Below are positions 44,864 to 54,295 of a stretch of 64,000 bases of DNA, one piece after another. Under the pieces are notes generated by a model, which saw nothing but the letters and a program-made list of their open reading frames with translations, did no database searches and had not been told where the DNA came from. The position numbers were made by a program, and so were the translations under genes. The first letter of the stretch is position 1; each line of letters opens with the position of its first letter. This stretch comes from Gayadomonas joobiniege G7 (GTDB taxonomy: Bacteria > Pseudomonadota > Gammaproteobacteria > Enterobacterales > Alteromonadaceae): positions 62,001 to 126,000 of the forward strand of contig NZ_AMRX01000008.1 in the NCBI RefSeq assembly GCF_000300815.1, in the 5' to 3' direction.

Positions 44864-46243
44864 ATGCTGACTAGACGAAATTTTATTGTGGGTGCGGGGT
44901 CGCTGGCGTTTTTAGGTTTATCGAAAAGTGCTTTTGGCAAACTTTCATTAAGTAGCTTGACTGATAAAGTGTTTGCTTATGGTTCATTAATTAAAGATCC
45001 TCATGATTTATTAGATTTGCCGTCAGGTTTTAGCTATCAGGTTATCTCCCAACTTGGTGATAAAATGGACGATGGGTTTACCGTACCGGATAAAGCGGAT
45101 GGTATGGGCTGTATTCAGCTTGATGAAAACAGAGTCGCCTTAATTAGAAATCATGAATTAAAACCAACCGATTTAGCCAAAGCAGAAGCCAGTATCAAAC
45201 ATCATAAAACAGCATTGGCTTATGATACAGATCAAGCGGGCGTCGCACTGCCGGGTGGCACCAGCCACATCATCTACAATGTTAAAACAGGTCAAAAAGA
45301 ACAAGAGTTTTTGTCTTTGGTGGGGACGATTCGAAATTGTGCTGGTGGGATCACCCCATGGGGTACCTGGCTGACCTGTGAAGAATCAGTCCTTGATAAA
45401 AGTTCAGGTGTTGGTAAATCTCATGGTTTTGTATTTGAAGTGCCAGCCAATGCTAAGGGCTTGATTAAAGCAACCCCATTGCCTGAACTAGGCCGATTTA
45501 ATCACGAAGCCGCTGTGGTTGACCCTAACACAGGGATTGTTTATTTAACTGAAGATAGAGGCGATAGCTTATTTTATCGTTTTATTCCAAAAGAGTACGG
45601 TCAATTGCATAAAGGTGGTCAATTACAGGCCATGGTGATAAAAAACAGTGCGCAGTTTGATACACGCAATTGGCAATCAAATGATATGCCAATCCAACAA
45701 TGGTTTGATGTGGAGTGGCTTAATATTGATAATCCTTTAAGCCCTAATGATGATTTACGCAAGCAAGGCTATCAAAAGGGCGCTGCGCTTTTTGCGCGAG
45801 GTGAAGGGATTCACTGGGGAGACAATGAGTTGTATTTTTGTTGTACCAATGGTGGCGCTAAACAACTTGGGCAAATAATGCGGTATCAACCATCTACCAA
45901 TGAGGGGCAAGCGAGCGAAAAAACACAGCCAGCGCGAATACAGCTATTTATGGAAAGCCATCAGGTCGATTTTTATAACTTTGGGGATAACTTAACGGTT
46001 GCGCCGAACGGACACCTAATTGTATGCGAAGATCAATATACAGACGAGGTGAATAATCATTTACGCGGGGTTACGCCAGAAGGGCGTGTATATGATTTTG
46101 CACGCTTAACTGCGCCGACTGAGCTTGCGGGCGCTTGTTTTTCGCCGGATGGACAAACACTTTTTGTCAATGTATATGCGCCGGCAAAAACCTTAGCCAT
46201 AACTGGACCTTGGGCGAGCTTTTTAGAACAAAAGCCAGCTTAA
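44864..46243 (+). CDS. PhoX-like alkaline phosphatase (DUF839)
   Basis: 459 aa protein with a twin-arginine signal (TRRNFIVGAGSLAFLGLS) as expected for PhoX enzymes, which fold with metals in the cytoplasm. The DUF839/PhoX domain (about 45-450) includes IRNCAGGITPWGTWLTCEES, GRFNHEAAVVDPNTGIVYLTEDRGDSLFYRF and APNGHLIVCEDQY. PhoX enzymes are calcium/iron phosphatases releasing phosphate from organic esters in the periplasm or outside. At 459 aa it is shorter than the longer PhoX types, so a distinct subgroup is possible. A reverse Pho-box-like repeat lies upstream. Confidence 0.85.
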   Translation: MLTRRNFIVGAGSLAFLGLSKSAFGKLSLSSLTDKVFAYGSLIKDPHDLLDLPSGFSYQVISQLGDKMDDGFTVPDKADGMGCIQLDENRVALIRNHELKPTDLAKAEASIKHHKTALAYDTDQAGVALPGGTSHIIYNVKTGQKEQEFLSLVGTIRNCAGGITPWGTWLTCEESVLDKSSGVGKSHGFVFEVPANAKGLIKATPLPELGRFNHEAAVVDPNTGIVYLTEDRGDSLFYRFIPKEYGQLHKGGQLQAMVIKNSAQFDTRNWQSNDMPIQQWFDVEWLNIDNPLSPNDDLRKQGYQKGAALFARGEGIHWGDNELYFCCTNGGAKQLGQIMRYQPSTNEGQASEKTQPARIQLFMESHQVDFYNFGDNLTVAPNGHLIVCEDQYTDEVNNHLRGVTPEGRVYDFARLTAPTELAGACFSPDGQTLFVNVYAPAKTLAITGPWASFLEQKPA

Positions 46244-46264
46244 GACTTAGCTAACTCAGTTTAT

Positions 46265-47185
46265 TTATCGGTCAGTCGTAAGTCGTAGTGCAGCCGCAGT
46301 CGGCTGCCTGAATATTTGTATTTGATAAGACAAAGACCAACTTTCTCCTTGTTTAAAATACTGATCACCAGCAAATAAAAAAGCGGGGCTTATAAAAGGC
46401 ATATATTGGGAAACATACCAGGCTTCAGTCTGTTTTGTCACTGAGCTTTGGTTATTTGATATTTGTACCCCGCCATTATCACCACCATAATAAAGCCAGG
46501 GTAAATTTTTGCCGTGGATCTGTTTGGCTAAGGTATTTTGCTGATAGCTGAACTGCCAGTATTTTTTCAGTTCAGGTGAAAAGCGCCATGATAAACCCGC
46601 ATAACCGCCATACGAACGTCCATTCTTTTCACCAAGGATTGGGGTTCGTGATAAATGTACAGCTTCTAGTGCGGTAAAATCTGCCATCCAATCGATATCT
46701 AAAGAGCCATCTTTTTTAGGGGCTGATACACTGATTATGCGCTTTTCGCTGATCATAGAGTGCTTATGAATTTGGTACAGAAGTATGAGTTTAATTATTG
46801 CTGAGCCATCGTCATTTAGTGTTAAATCAATATCGCTTAGTAGCGTAGTGCCGTCTGAAACACCTGTCTGTTTGTCCTCTTCCCAAAAATTTGTCCCATT
46901 AATAAATTTAAAAGAAAACCATAAACCTTTATGCCAAGGATGTTCATCAGAATCCGGTTGATGGCGGGTAATTAAAGTTCTATCGGCTAAATAGATTGGA
47001 TGAAAAAAGGGCTTGTCGAACTTATTTTTATAGTTAAACCGCCAAATAACGGCTTTATTGTTATCCAACAGAGTTAATGAACCTGTTTGTTGCCGCCAAC
47101 TGATCGCGTGTGCCGATAGACTGAATAAATGCAGTAATAAAAAAAACAAAAGCGTTAATACGCTATTAAAAAACCTATTTTGCAT
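46265..47185 (-). CDS. DUF6807 (PmoA-like) secreted protein
   Basis: 306 aa exported protein with a signal peptide (about 1-26, ...SAHA). The beta-rich domain contains PIYLADRTLITRHQPDSDEHPWHKGLWFSFKFINGTNFWEE, typical of the PmoA/DUF6807 family, and TRTPILGEKNGRSYGGYAGLSWRF-like blocks. Function unknown; in many bacteria the family sits beside ThuA and sugar-oxidoreductase genes. Start at MQNRFFNS is preferred, giving a proper signal and an 11-base overlap with the ThuA gene end, so the pair is coupled. Confidence 0.82.
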   Translation of the reverse strand: MQNRFFNSVLTLLFFLLLHLFSLSAHAISWRQQTGSLTLLDNNKAVIWRFNYKNKFDKPFFHPIYLADRTLITRHQPDSDEHPWHKGLWFSFKFINGTNFWEEDKQTGVSDGTTLLSDIDLTLNDDGSAIIKLILLYQIHKHSMISEKRIISVSAPKKDGSLDIDWMADFTALEAVHLSRTPILGEKNGRSYGGYAGLSWRFSPELKKYWQFSYQQNTLAKQIHGKNLPWLYYGGDNGGVQISNNQSSVTKQTEAWYVSQYMPFISPAFLFAGDQYFKQGESWSLSYQIQIFRQPTAAALRLTTDR

Positions 47186-47957
47186 GGTTAAGGGCTCCGG
47201 TGACAAAAAGTAAACCATCTAATAAATGAGTTTGCATCATTTTATTAAAATAAGTATCGCCATGATGACCAAGCGATGTATAAAAGGACCGACCACCATC
47301 GTAATGGTGAAACCATGCAATGGGATGATGTTCGCCATGAATTTTTTTGCCCTGATAACTGGTTTCATCAACGGTTAAAATGTCGATGCGTTCGGGGTTT
47401 AGATTAATAAAGTTGTACCACTCATCGGTAAACATAAATGAAGCAGGTAAACGGTTGATAAAATAATCTGTCGTGTTTATTTTATTCAGTCGTGCAGATT
47501 GGATTTTGGGGTGGCTGATAAAAGTGCCGCCAACAAGTTTAACAAACCATGGCCAATCAAGTTCACACCAAGCGCTTGCATGTACACCCATAAAACCACC
47601 ACCTGATTGGATATATTTTTTAAACGCTTGGCGTTGTGTAGGATTAAATAGTGGGCCTGTTGTATTAATGAATACAATGGCATCGAAGTTTGTTAGTTTA
47701 TCCGTGGTAAACTCAGCCGAGTTTTCGGTTTTATGTACGCTAAACTGATATTGTTTACCTAACGCTTCAAACGACTCAATAGCCTCTTTGATGGATGCAT
47801 GCCTTACTTTAGTCGTTTTACTAAATAAAAGAAGATTTTTACCTGCTAATAATGTTGAGAGATCATTTTTTGCATTAGCATGGAATGTATGAATTAAACC
47901 GAATAATAAAACAAAAGCCGATATTATATTGCGTAGCTTTGTTAGAATAACTGCCAT
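47175..47957 (-). CDS. ThuA-family trehalose-utilisation-like protein, secreted
   Basis: 260 aa protein with a signal peptide (about 1-29). The class-I-amidotransferase-like ThuA fold (about 35-250) shows VFINTTGPLFNPTQRQAFKKYIQSGGGFMGVHASA, HPIAWFHHYDGGRSFYTSLGHHGDTY. ThuA proteins occur in pathways for 3-keto or otherwise modified disaccharides. It is divergent from the AraC regulator, with an 18-bp interrupted palindrome overlapping its ribosome site region, and is coupled to DUF6807. Confidence 0.88.
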   Translation of the reverse strand: MAVILTKLRNIISAFVLLFGLIHTFHANAKNDLSTLLAGKNLLLFSKTTKVRHASIKEAIESFEALGKQYQFSVHKTENSAEFTTDKLTNFDAIVFINTTGPLFNPTQRQAFKKYIQSGGGFMGVHASAWCELDWPWFVKLVGGTFISHPKIQSARLNKINTTDYFINRLPASFMFTDEWYNFINLNPERIDILTVDETSYQGKKIHGEHHPIAWFHHYDGGRSFYTSLGHHGDTYFNKMMQTHLLDGLLFVTGALNHAK

Positions 47958-47964
47958 TTTAATT

Positions 47965-47982
47965 ACCTTGTTGCAACATGGT
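47965..47982. promoter_or_regulatory. Interrupted palindrome ACCtTGTTGCAACAtGGT before the ThuA gene
   Basis: 18-bp dyad: arms ACC-TGTTG and CAACA-GGT symmetrical around a central G/C step, with only the two positions in lower case unpaired. It lies 8 bp upstream of the ThuA start and 85 bp upstream of the AraC start, so a bound protein would block ThuA translation-initiation-region transcription. It is probably a repressor-type site. Confidence 0.55.
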
Positions 47983-48066
47983 TACATATTTCAATTATTT
48001 TAAGTTAAAAATAGATCAACATTCGTTTAAAATATACTGGTCATTATTCAATGGTAAATATTTAAC

Positions 48067-49089
48067 ATGAAAGACATTGTTAAAGTAGCTCGCTATTTCA
48101 GCCAAGATGGGGTCCTGCATGCAGATAACTGCGATCTACTGGAGAAAGCTGCACGAGAAAAAAAGCTAACGATGAGTGCTATTTCACGTCGCGCGTATCC
48201 AGGCCAGCGATTAGCTGATTATGCAATGCCGGGGCTTTTGTCATTTGGCGTTTGGGATTGCCGAAAATTGCAAGACTGGCATCTTACCCCTCACAGAAAC
48301 GAAGGGGTTGAAATCACCTACTTGGCAAAAGGAAGTTTAAATTTTACCGTTGATGAGCAAAGTTATGTATTGACCAAGGGCGCTGTTAGTGTCACACGAC
48401 CATGGCAAAAGCACAGTTTAGGTGCGCCAAAGCTTGGGTATTCTAAATTATTTTGGTTAATTATTGATTTAAACGTGCAAAAACCAGATGACCAATGGCG
48501 ATGGCCGGCTTGGGTTGTGTTAGACGTCAATGAAATGGCCAGTTTAACCAATTATCTTCAACATACAGAACAACATGTTTGGATGGCTAACCAAAAGGTT
48601 CAGTCAATATTCAAAAAGCTTAATGCGCTGCTTATTAAACAAATTGAACAGAGTCAGAGTTATTATTCTTTAATTACACTCTGTATTAATGAATTATTAC
48701 TCTCTTTGCTCGATTTATTTAGAAGCCAAACGACCATCCTTAATAATCATCTGTCGTCAAAAACATATACAGTTGAACGTTTTTTGCAGGCTCTACCGGA
48801 AGTGTGTGAGCAAGCATGGGATCTAACACAAATGGCGAATGAATGTGGCTTAAAACGAAGCCAATTTAGCGAATATTGTTATCAATTGAAAGGCATGTCA
48901 CCAAATGATTATCTGACCACATGCCGTATTGATAAAGCAAAGCGTTTGTTAATGAATAGCGCTTTAAATATCACCCAAGTTGCATTTAGTGCCGGTTTTA
49001 GCAGTAGCCAATATTTTGCTACTGTGTTTAAAAAGAAAGTGGGCATGACGCCTATTTTGTTTAAAAATTACCAGTTAATAGAGCGGTAA
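48067..49089 (+). CDS. AraC-family transcriptional regulator
   Basis: 340 aa regulator with a cupin-type sensor domain (about 55-170: EGVEITYLAKGSLNFTVDEQSYVLTKGAVSVTRPWQKHSLG) and a C-terminal double helix-turn-helix (about 240-335: MANECGLKRSQFSEYCYQLKG, NITQVAFSAGFSSSQYFATVFKKKVGMTP). It lies between divergent ThuA genes and co-oriented cytochrome/sulfatase genes, so it probably activates the second catabolic locus in response to a sugar. Confidence 0.9.
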   Translation: MKDIVKVARYFSQDGVLHADNCDLLEKAAREKKLTMSAISRRAYPGQRLADYAMPGLLSFGVWDCRKLQDWHLTPHRNEGVEITYLAKGSLNFTVDEQSYVLTKGAVSVTRPWQKHSLGAPKLGYSKLFWLIIDLNVQKPDDQWRWPAWVVLDVNEMASLTNYLQHTEQHVWMANQKVQSIFKKLNALLIKQIEQSQSYYSLITLCINELLLSLLDLFRSQTTILNNHLSSKTYTVERFLQALPEVCEQAWDLTQMANECGLKRSQFSEYCYQLKGMSPNDYLTTCRIDKAKRLLMNSALNITQVAFSAGFSSSQYFATVFKKKVGMTPILFKNYQLIER

Positions 49090-49152
49090 ATACTAGACGC
49101 TTAGTTCGCTTAGTTTGTTTATCATTTAACAAAAAACAAACAGAGAGCGTTT

Positions 49153-51798
49153 ATGAAACAAGCAACTTTTGCGATTTGGCCATTATTATGTATGTTCAGT
49201 GTTTTACCTTTTATGTCATCTGCCGAGACGAACAAACCAAACGAACGGGTAAACATAGTAGCGCAAGGTAAAACACTGTTTGTTGATAAAGGCTGTGTTG
49301 AATGCCATGCAAATAAAAAAGGCGATACATCTTACAAAACCGGCCCTAATTTGTGGGGGCTCTTTCAAAAAACGCCTAAAATGCACTCTATTTATCTATC
49401 AAATGGGCGTTTAGCTCGGGTGGAAGCAGATCAAGAGTATTTAAAAAATTCGTTATTAATTCCGGCAACTCAGCTAGCCATACAGGAATTGGGCCCCGAA
49501 AGAGGGAGTCCATATTTAGCAGTCATGCCTAAGATCTTTTTAAATGGCCATGAGCGCAACGCTTTGTTTGCTTATTTAAAAACTTTGAATGAAAAAAGAT
49601 ATCGTGGGCCGCAGGAAGTTTGGCGTAGTATTTCTAACACCAATACCAAACAAAAACAGCGTTATGATAACGAGTTGTGGGCGGGGAAAGATGCAACTTT
49701 TTCTCGCCATCATATAGCAGACGTTTCAACGCGCAGTATTCATATTGCTTTGCCAAATAAAACCAATTATAGCTTTGACAGTAAAGACTTCTCGGTTAAA
49801 AGAATTTGGTCAGGCGGTTTTTTAGATATCACACCGGAGCGCACGAATAGAGGTCGTGGTTTAAACGAGCTGCCCAGTACGGCCAAAGAGTGGAAAGACC
49901 TTGTGCACTTATTACCCTTAACAAGCGACGGTAAACCTGTTGATTTAGGGTTTAAGAATTGGCCCACGTTTAAAACTGAAGGTTTGCTTGAGCAGTACCG
50001 GATAAAAAATGAAAACTCTAACTTTGCGCAACCTTATTTGGATCAAGTTAATGCAGCCAAAGGTCAATTTTTAGGCATCGACCATCAAAACAAAAAAGCA
50101 CCTATTCTAATGTATAAAATTGAAGGTGTGACCTATCGCCAGGCCGTAACACTGTCATTAGATGGACACATTCAATTTGCTTTTGCATTAGACAATAGCC
50201 AAAAACCGGTGCGTTTTAAGCTTGACAACATTAAAGAAAGGTTAATCGAAGTTTCGCATGGCACCGTTAATGAAGATATATGGACGGTCCCAGTTGAACA
50301 ACAAACCGCGTTTTCGATCCGTTTTAAACTAGATGCGCCCCAACTTTCCGAAAATGCCGCGAATAACCTACATGAAGTGACCCATGATAAACAACCGGTA
50401 AAAATGGTGCAGGATGACGAAGCTAAACTGCCAGCTGGCTATCAGGCGTTTAATATAATGGCGCCATTGGATAAGTTCGGGCGTGAGCAGCTATTTGAAC
50501 CTTTAGCAATAGATTTTGCGGTGAATGGTGATGCTGTGATTGCCTCTCGTACATCAGGAATATGGAAAATCAAGGACAAATATTGGCATTTTTTTGCGGA
50601 CGGCTTTTATGATCCGCTCGGGGTTTATATTGAAGATGAGGCGGGTGATCAAATGGTGATTGCGCATAAACCTGAATTGACTCGATTGACTGATGTAGAC
50701 GGTGACGGGTACGCAGATACTCATTATACAATTAATGACGATTGGCGTTACGCTGGCAATTATTGTGAGTACGTTCATGGGCCTGTACCTGATGGTCAAG
50801 GCGGTTACTTTTTGAACTTAAATTTGGCTCATGGCGGCGATAAGGTGCATGGTGGGCCTATGGGAACCTTCGGTGGGTATGATGGCTGGCTGGTGAAAAT
50901 TGATAAAAACGGCGTATTTACCCCATGGGCAAGCGGGCTTAGAAGCCCAGCTGGTTTAGGTTATGGCTCAAACAAACAACTTTTATATACTGATAATCAA
51001 GGGGTTTTTGTTGGCACTTCAAAAATGCATCTGGTGAAAAAAGATGCTTATTATGGTTACCCCGCAAGTTTGAAAGATCATCCCGATCATAGAGGCAAAT
51101 CTATCAATTGGCAGCAAGTGAACAAAAAAGCAAGGCTAGCTGAAATCTATTTCCCGCATGGGATTGTGGGTAATTCACCGGGCAATCCAACATTTGACTC
51201 TACAAAAGGTGGGTTTGGACCTTTTGCTGGTCAGATCTTAGTTGGTGATCAGAGTCTTTCTAATATTTCGCGGGTGGTGTTAGAAGAAGTGAATCACCAG
51301 TGGCAAGGGGTTGTGATCCCTTTTATCAGTGGATTACAGTCGGGCGCTATGCGATTAACTTTTGCGCCCGATAATAGTTTGTGGGTTGGTCAAACAGGAC
51401 GTGGCTGGAGCGCACGTGGTGGTCATTATCAAGCACTGCAAAAAATTGTTTGGGATGGCAAAACCCAGCCATTTGAAATTAAAAATGTGCAGCTCACTCT
51501 ATCTGGATTTAAATTAACTTTTAGTGATAGTTTACAATCTAACAAGATAGCGCAAGCAGATATCAGCGTAAAATCTTGGCGCTATTTAGATACCAATGTT
51601 TATGGATCCCCTAGGTATGATTTAGAGACACACCAGGTAACCGATTTATCGCAAGCAGACAAAAGTATAAAATTTAATATAAAAAATATGCGAGCGGGCT
51701 TTATTTATGAAATCAAACTCGCGGACATTAGAGCGAGCGCAGGCACGGAACTGGGGCATAACAGTGCCTATTATACTTTACATCAACTAAAACCATAA
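49153..51798 (+). CDS. Cytochrome c - sorbosone-dehydrogenase-like fusion protein
   Basis: 881 aa exported redox protein. After the signal (1-24) there is a class I cytochrome c domain (about 33-150) with heme site CVECH (Cys48, Cys51, His52) and a possible Met ligand in AVMPKIF. A middle region (about 180-430; DUF6797-like, from memory) includes SGGFLDITPERTNRGRG. The C-terminal part (about 440-800) is a glucose/sorbosone-dehydrogenase-like propeller (DKFGREQLFEPLAIDFAVNGDAVIASR, GLRSPAGLGYGSNKQLLYTDNQG, IYFPHGIVGNSPGNP), ending in a small sandwich. It could oxidise a sugar in the periplasm and pass electrons to its own heme. It lies downstream of the AraC gene and upstream of a sulfatase. 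Confidence 0.82.
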   Translation: MKQATFAIWPLLCMFSVLPFMSSAETNKPNERVNIVAQGKTLFVDKGCVECHANKKGDTSYKTGPNLWGLFQKTPKMHSIYLSNGRLARVEADQEYLKNSLLIPATQLAIQELGPERGSPYLAVMPKIFLNGHERNALFAYLKTLNEKRYRGPQEVWRSISNTNTKQKQRYDNELWAGKDATFSRHHIADVSTRSIHIALPNKTNYSFDSKDFSVKRIWSGGFLDITPERTNRGRGLNELPSTAKEWKDLVHLLPLTSDGKPVDLGFKNWPTFKTEGLLEQYRIKNENSNFAQPYLDQVNAAKGQFLGIDHQNKKAPILMYKIEGVTYRQAVTLSLDGHIQFAFALDNSQKPVRFKLDNIKERLIEVSHGTVNEDIWTVPVEQQTAFSIRFKLDAPQLSENAANNLHEVTHDKQPVKMVQDDEAKLPAGYQAFNIMAPLDKFGREQLFEPLAIDFAVNGDAVIASRTSGIWKIKDKYWHFFADGFYDPLGVYIEDEAGDQMVIAHKPELTRLTDVDGDGYADTHYTINDDWRYAGNYCEYVHGPVPDGQGGYFLNLNLAHGGDKVHGGPMGTFGGYDGWLVKIDKNGVFTPWASGLRSPAGLGYGSNKQLLYTDNQGVFVGTSKMHLVKKDAYYGYPASLKDHPDHRGKSINWQQVNKKARLAEIYFPHGIVGNSPGNPTFDSTKGGFGPFAGQILVGDQSLSNISRVVLEEVNHQWQGVVIPFISGLQSGAMRLTFAPDNSLWVGQTGRGWSARGGHYQALQKIVWDGKTQPFEIKNVQLTLSGFKLTFSDSLQSNKIAQADISVKSWRYLDTNVYGSPRYDLETHQVTDLSQADKSIKFNIKNMRAGFIYEIKLADIRASAGTELGHNSAYYTLHQLKP

Positions 51799-51946
51799 CG
51801 GCTCAAGCCTCGAGCCTAATTGTTATATCGATTTTGACGCAGCAAATTAGTAAACCTATAGGCATCAGCCACTTCAGAGTTTTTGTTCCGGTTTTAAGTT
51901 TGCGAACGGTTTAATCATTAAAATTTTATTTTTTTGGAGCTTTTTG

Positions 51947-53560
51947 ATGCTTAACCTCAACCCTGCTGCGTTCATTTTAAAGTCTTTGTTTAATGGCTTG
52001 CTCGCTGGCAACGCAAAACCAGTTACGTTTAAATTGGGTTTTATTTTTGGGCTAGTTTTATTTTTAAATTTTTTTCGCAGTGCAGAAGTGTTGGCTGCGA
52101 GTCATAAAAAGCTTGAGTCACCTAATGTTATTTATATCATCGTTGATGATATGGGCATAGGTGACATTAGCCCATATGGTCAAGAGAAAATACGGACACC
52201 TAATTTGCAAAAAATGGCAGACGAAGGATTAACTTTCACTCAACATTATGCAGGAAGTACCGTATGTGCGCCGTCGCGTGCCTCTGTGATCACTGGTTTG
52301 CATTCAGGACATAGTCAAATTAGAGGCAATTTTGAATTAGGTGGTTTCACTGACGATAAAGAATACGGCCAAATGCCGTTGGATCCGGGCACGCCAACAA
52401 TCGCAACGGTAATGAAAGAAGCTGGCTACAAAACAGCCCTAATAGGTAAATGGGGATTAGGAGGTCCTGGTTCACATGGTGAACCCACTAAACATGGTTT
52501 TGATTACTTTTTTGGTTATTTAGATCAAAAACAAGCCCACAACCACTTCCCAACACACCTTTGGCGAAACACCAATCAATTTCCGTTAGGGAATGCTTGG
52601 TTAGATCCACATCAGACTTTGCCCGGGCACGTTGATAAAAATGATCCAGCCAGTTATAGGGTGTATCAACGAGATGATTTTGCCCAAGAAAGGCTGACAC
52701 AAGATGCTTTAAATTATATCAAAACACATAAAGATGGGCGCTTTTTTATGTACCTAGCTTATGCAGGGCCGCACGCTGCTTTGCAAGCACCACAAGATCT
52801 CATTAACGAGTACAATTTTGATGAAACCCCTTATACAGGTGAAACTCATGGTAACTATGTTCCTCAGCTAAAACCAAGAGCGGCAAGAGCAGCCATGATC
52901 ACCCATATAGATCAAGGTGTCGGTCGTTTGCTCGACTTGTTAAAAGACCTAAATATAGATAAAGATACTTTGATTATTTTTACCAGCGATAATGGGCCTA
53001 GTTTTGAGGGGGGCGCTGACTTAGACTTTTTTAACAGCAATGCTAAGTATCGAGGGTATAAACGGGACTTGTACGAAGGGGGCATTCGAATGCCTACCAT
53101 TGCGCGTTGGCCGGGCAAAGTTGCCGCTGGTGTAAAAACCGATCACCTTTCTGCGTTTTGGGATTTAATGCCAACACTTGCCGAGCTAACTGGTGTCAGC
53201 GCGCCGAAAAACACGGATGGGATTTCTTTTTTGCCCACCTTGTTAGGTTCCAAAAAAATGCAAGCTCAACACACAAGTTTATACTGGGAATTTCATCAGG
53301 GTAAACGACGCCACATTCAAGCCGTTCGCATTAATGATGATAGAAAAGCTGCATGGAAAGCGCTGCGTACATTTGATAAAAACCATCGTTTGGATCCGCC
53401 AGTAGAATTATATGATTTAAAAACGGATCCCGGTGAACAAAATAATTTGGCATCAGAATACCCAGAGGTTGTTGCCCAAGCGAAACAACTAATGCAATCG
53501 TCGAGAACGCGATCGACTTTTGAGTACTGGAATTTTGATTATTTACAGCCAGCAAACTAA
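51947..53560 (+). CDS. Secreted sulfatase, S1 family
   Basis: 537 aa sulfatase with an unusually long N-terminal leader (hydrophobic FIFGLVLFLNFF at about 31-43; mature start after VLAAS). Formylglycine motif CAPSR (Cys107) in AGSTVCAPSRASVITG. Other blocks: VDDMGIGDISPYGQ, GKWGLGGPGSHGEP, AYAGPHAALQAP and FTSDNGPSFEGG. The GKWGLGG form differs from GKWHLG in the other four, placing it in another S1 subfamily. ATG at 51947, with GGAG 8 bases before it, chosen over the overlapping TTG. It lies in the second catabolic locus with the ThuA and cytochrome genes. Confidence 0.92.
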   Translation: MLNLNPAAFILKSLFNGLLAGNAKPVTFKLGFIFGLVLFLNFFRSAEVLAASHKKLESPNVIYIIVDDMGIGDISPYGQEKIRTPNLQKMADEGLTFTQHYAGSTVCAPSRASVITGLHSGHSQIRGNFELGGFTDDKEYGQMPLDPGTPTIATVMKEAGYKTALIGKWGLGGPGSHGEPTKHGFDYFFGYLDQKQAHNHFPTHLWRNTNQFPLGNAWLDPHQTLPGHVDKNDPASYRVYQRDDFAQERLTQDALNYIKTHKDGRFFMYLAYAGPHAALQAPQDLINEYNFDETPYTGETHGNYVPQLKPRAARAAMITHIDQGVGRLLDLLKDLNIDKDTLIIFTSDNGPSFEGGADLDFFNSNAKYRGYKRDLYEGGIRMPTIARWPGKVAAGVKTDHLSAFWDLMPTLAELTGVSAPKNTDGISFLPTLLGSKKMQAQHTSLYWEFHQGKRRHIQAVRINDDRKAAWKALRTFDKNHRLDPPVELYDLKTDPGEQNNLASEYPEVVAQAKQLMQSSRTRSTFEYWNFDYLQPAN

Positions 53561-53641
53561 ATTTATTACAAGAGGTAATTTGTTGAGTGATCGTTCAAGT
53601 TTGTTTATAGTAAGCATACATATTAAGTTGGAGTTTAAAAC

Positions 53642-54295
53642 GTGAAAGACAAAATTAAGCTGGATATAGTCTCTGATGTTGTTTGTCCTTGGTGCATTAT
53701 CGGCTATAAACATCTGTCTGCGGCGATTGAATCTTTAGGGATTGAAAACCAAATAAACATTGAGTGGCAACCATTTGAACTCAACCCTGATATGCCAGCG
53801 GAAGGCGAAAACCTAGTTGAACATGTTGCGCGTAAGTACGGGGCATCAAAAGCAGATAGCGAACGCGCTCGCGCCCAAATCACACAAGCTGGCGCTGATT
53901 ATGGATTTACATTTAACTACTTTCCAGAAATGAAAATTGTAAATACCTTTGATGCGCATGTTTTATTGACTTATGCGCACTCAATAGGTAGACAAACTGA
54001 GTTAAAAATGCGCTTGTTTGAAGCCTTTTTTAGTGAACAAAAAGACGTGTCTAAACCTGAAGTTTTAATAGAGGCCGCAATTCAAGTTGGCATAGCAGAG
54101 GATGAAGCAGCAGCGGCGATTAAAAGTAAACAGTTGCAAACTACAGTGAAATTACGTGAATCTAATTGGCTATCATTGGGAATTGATGGTGTGCCAACTG
54201 TTATCATAAATGGCAGTCAGGCGCTCACGGGCGCACACCCAGAGCACAGTTTTAAAGCCGCTCTAAAAAAGGTCATTGCTCAAGCGAACCAATAA
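53642..54295 (+). CDS. DsbA-family oxidoreductase (FrnE-like)
   Basis: 217 aa cytoplasmic thioredoxin-fold protein with helical insertion (KefA-like DsbA family, FrnE subgroup). Active site CPWC (Cys15, Cys18) at the N-terminus; cis-Pro loop GVPTVIINGSQALTGAHP near residue 190. No signal peptide. Family members are disulfide isomerases or polyketide-biosynthesis-like oxidoreductases, often linked to oxidative stress. GTG start at 53642 with GGAG upstream. Stands alone after the sulfatase gene. Confidence 0.88.
   Translation: MKDKIKLDIVSDVVCPWCIIGYKHLSAAIESLGIENQINIEWQPFELNPDMPAEGENLVEHVARKYGASKADSERARAQITQAGADYGFTFNYFPEMKIVNTFDAHVLLTYAHSIGRQTELKMRLFEAFFSEQKDVSKPEVLIEAAIQVGIAEDEAAAAIKSKQLQTTVKLRESNWLSLGIDGVPTVIINGSQALTGAHPEHSFKAALKKVIAQANQ

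Noticed and set aside
51800-51816. GGCTC/GAGCC hairpin after the cytochrome fusion gene as terminator
   Set aside because: Stem is only 5 bp and there is no T-tract; read-through to the sulfatase gene is as likely.
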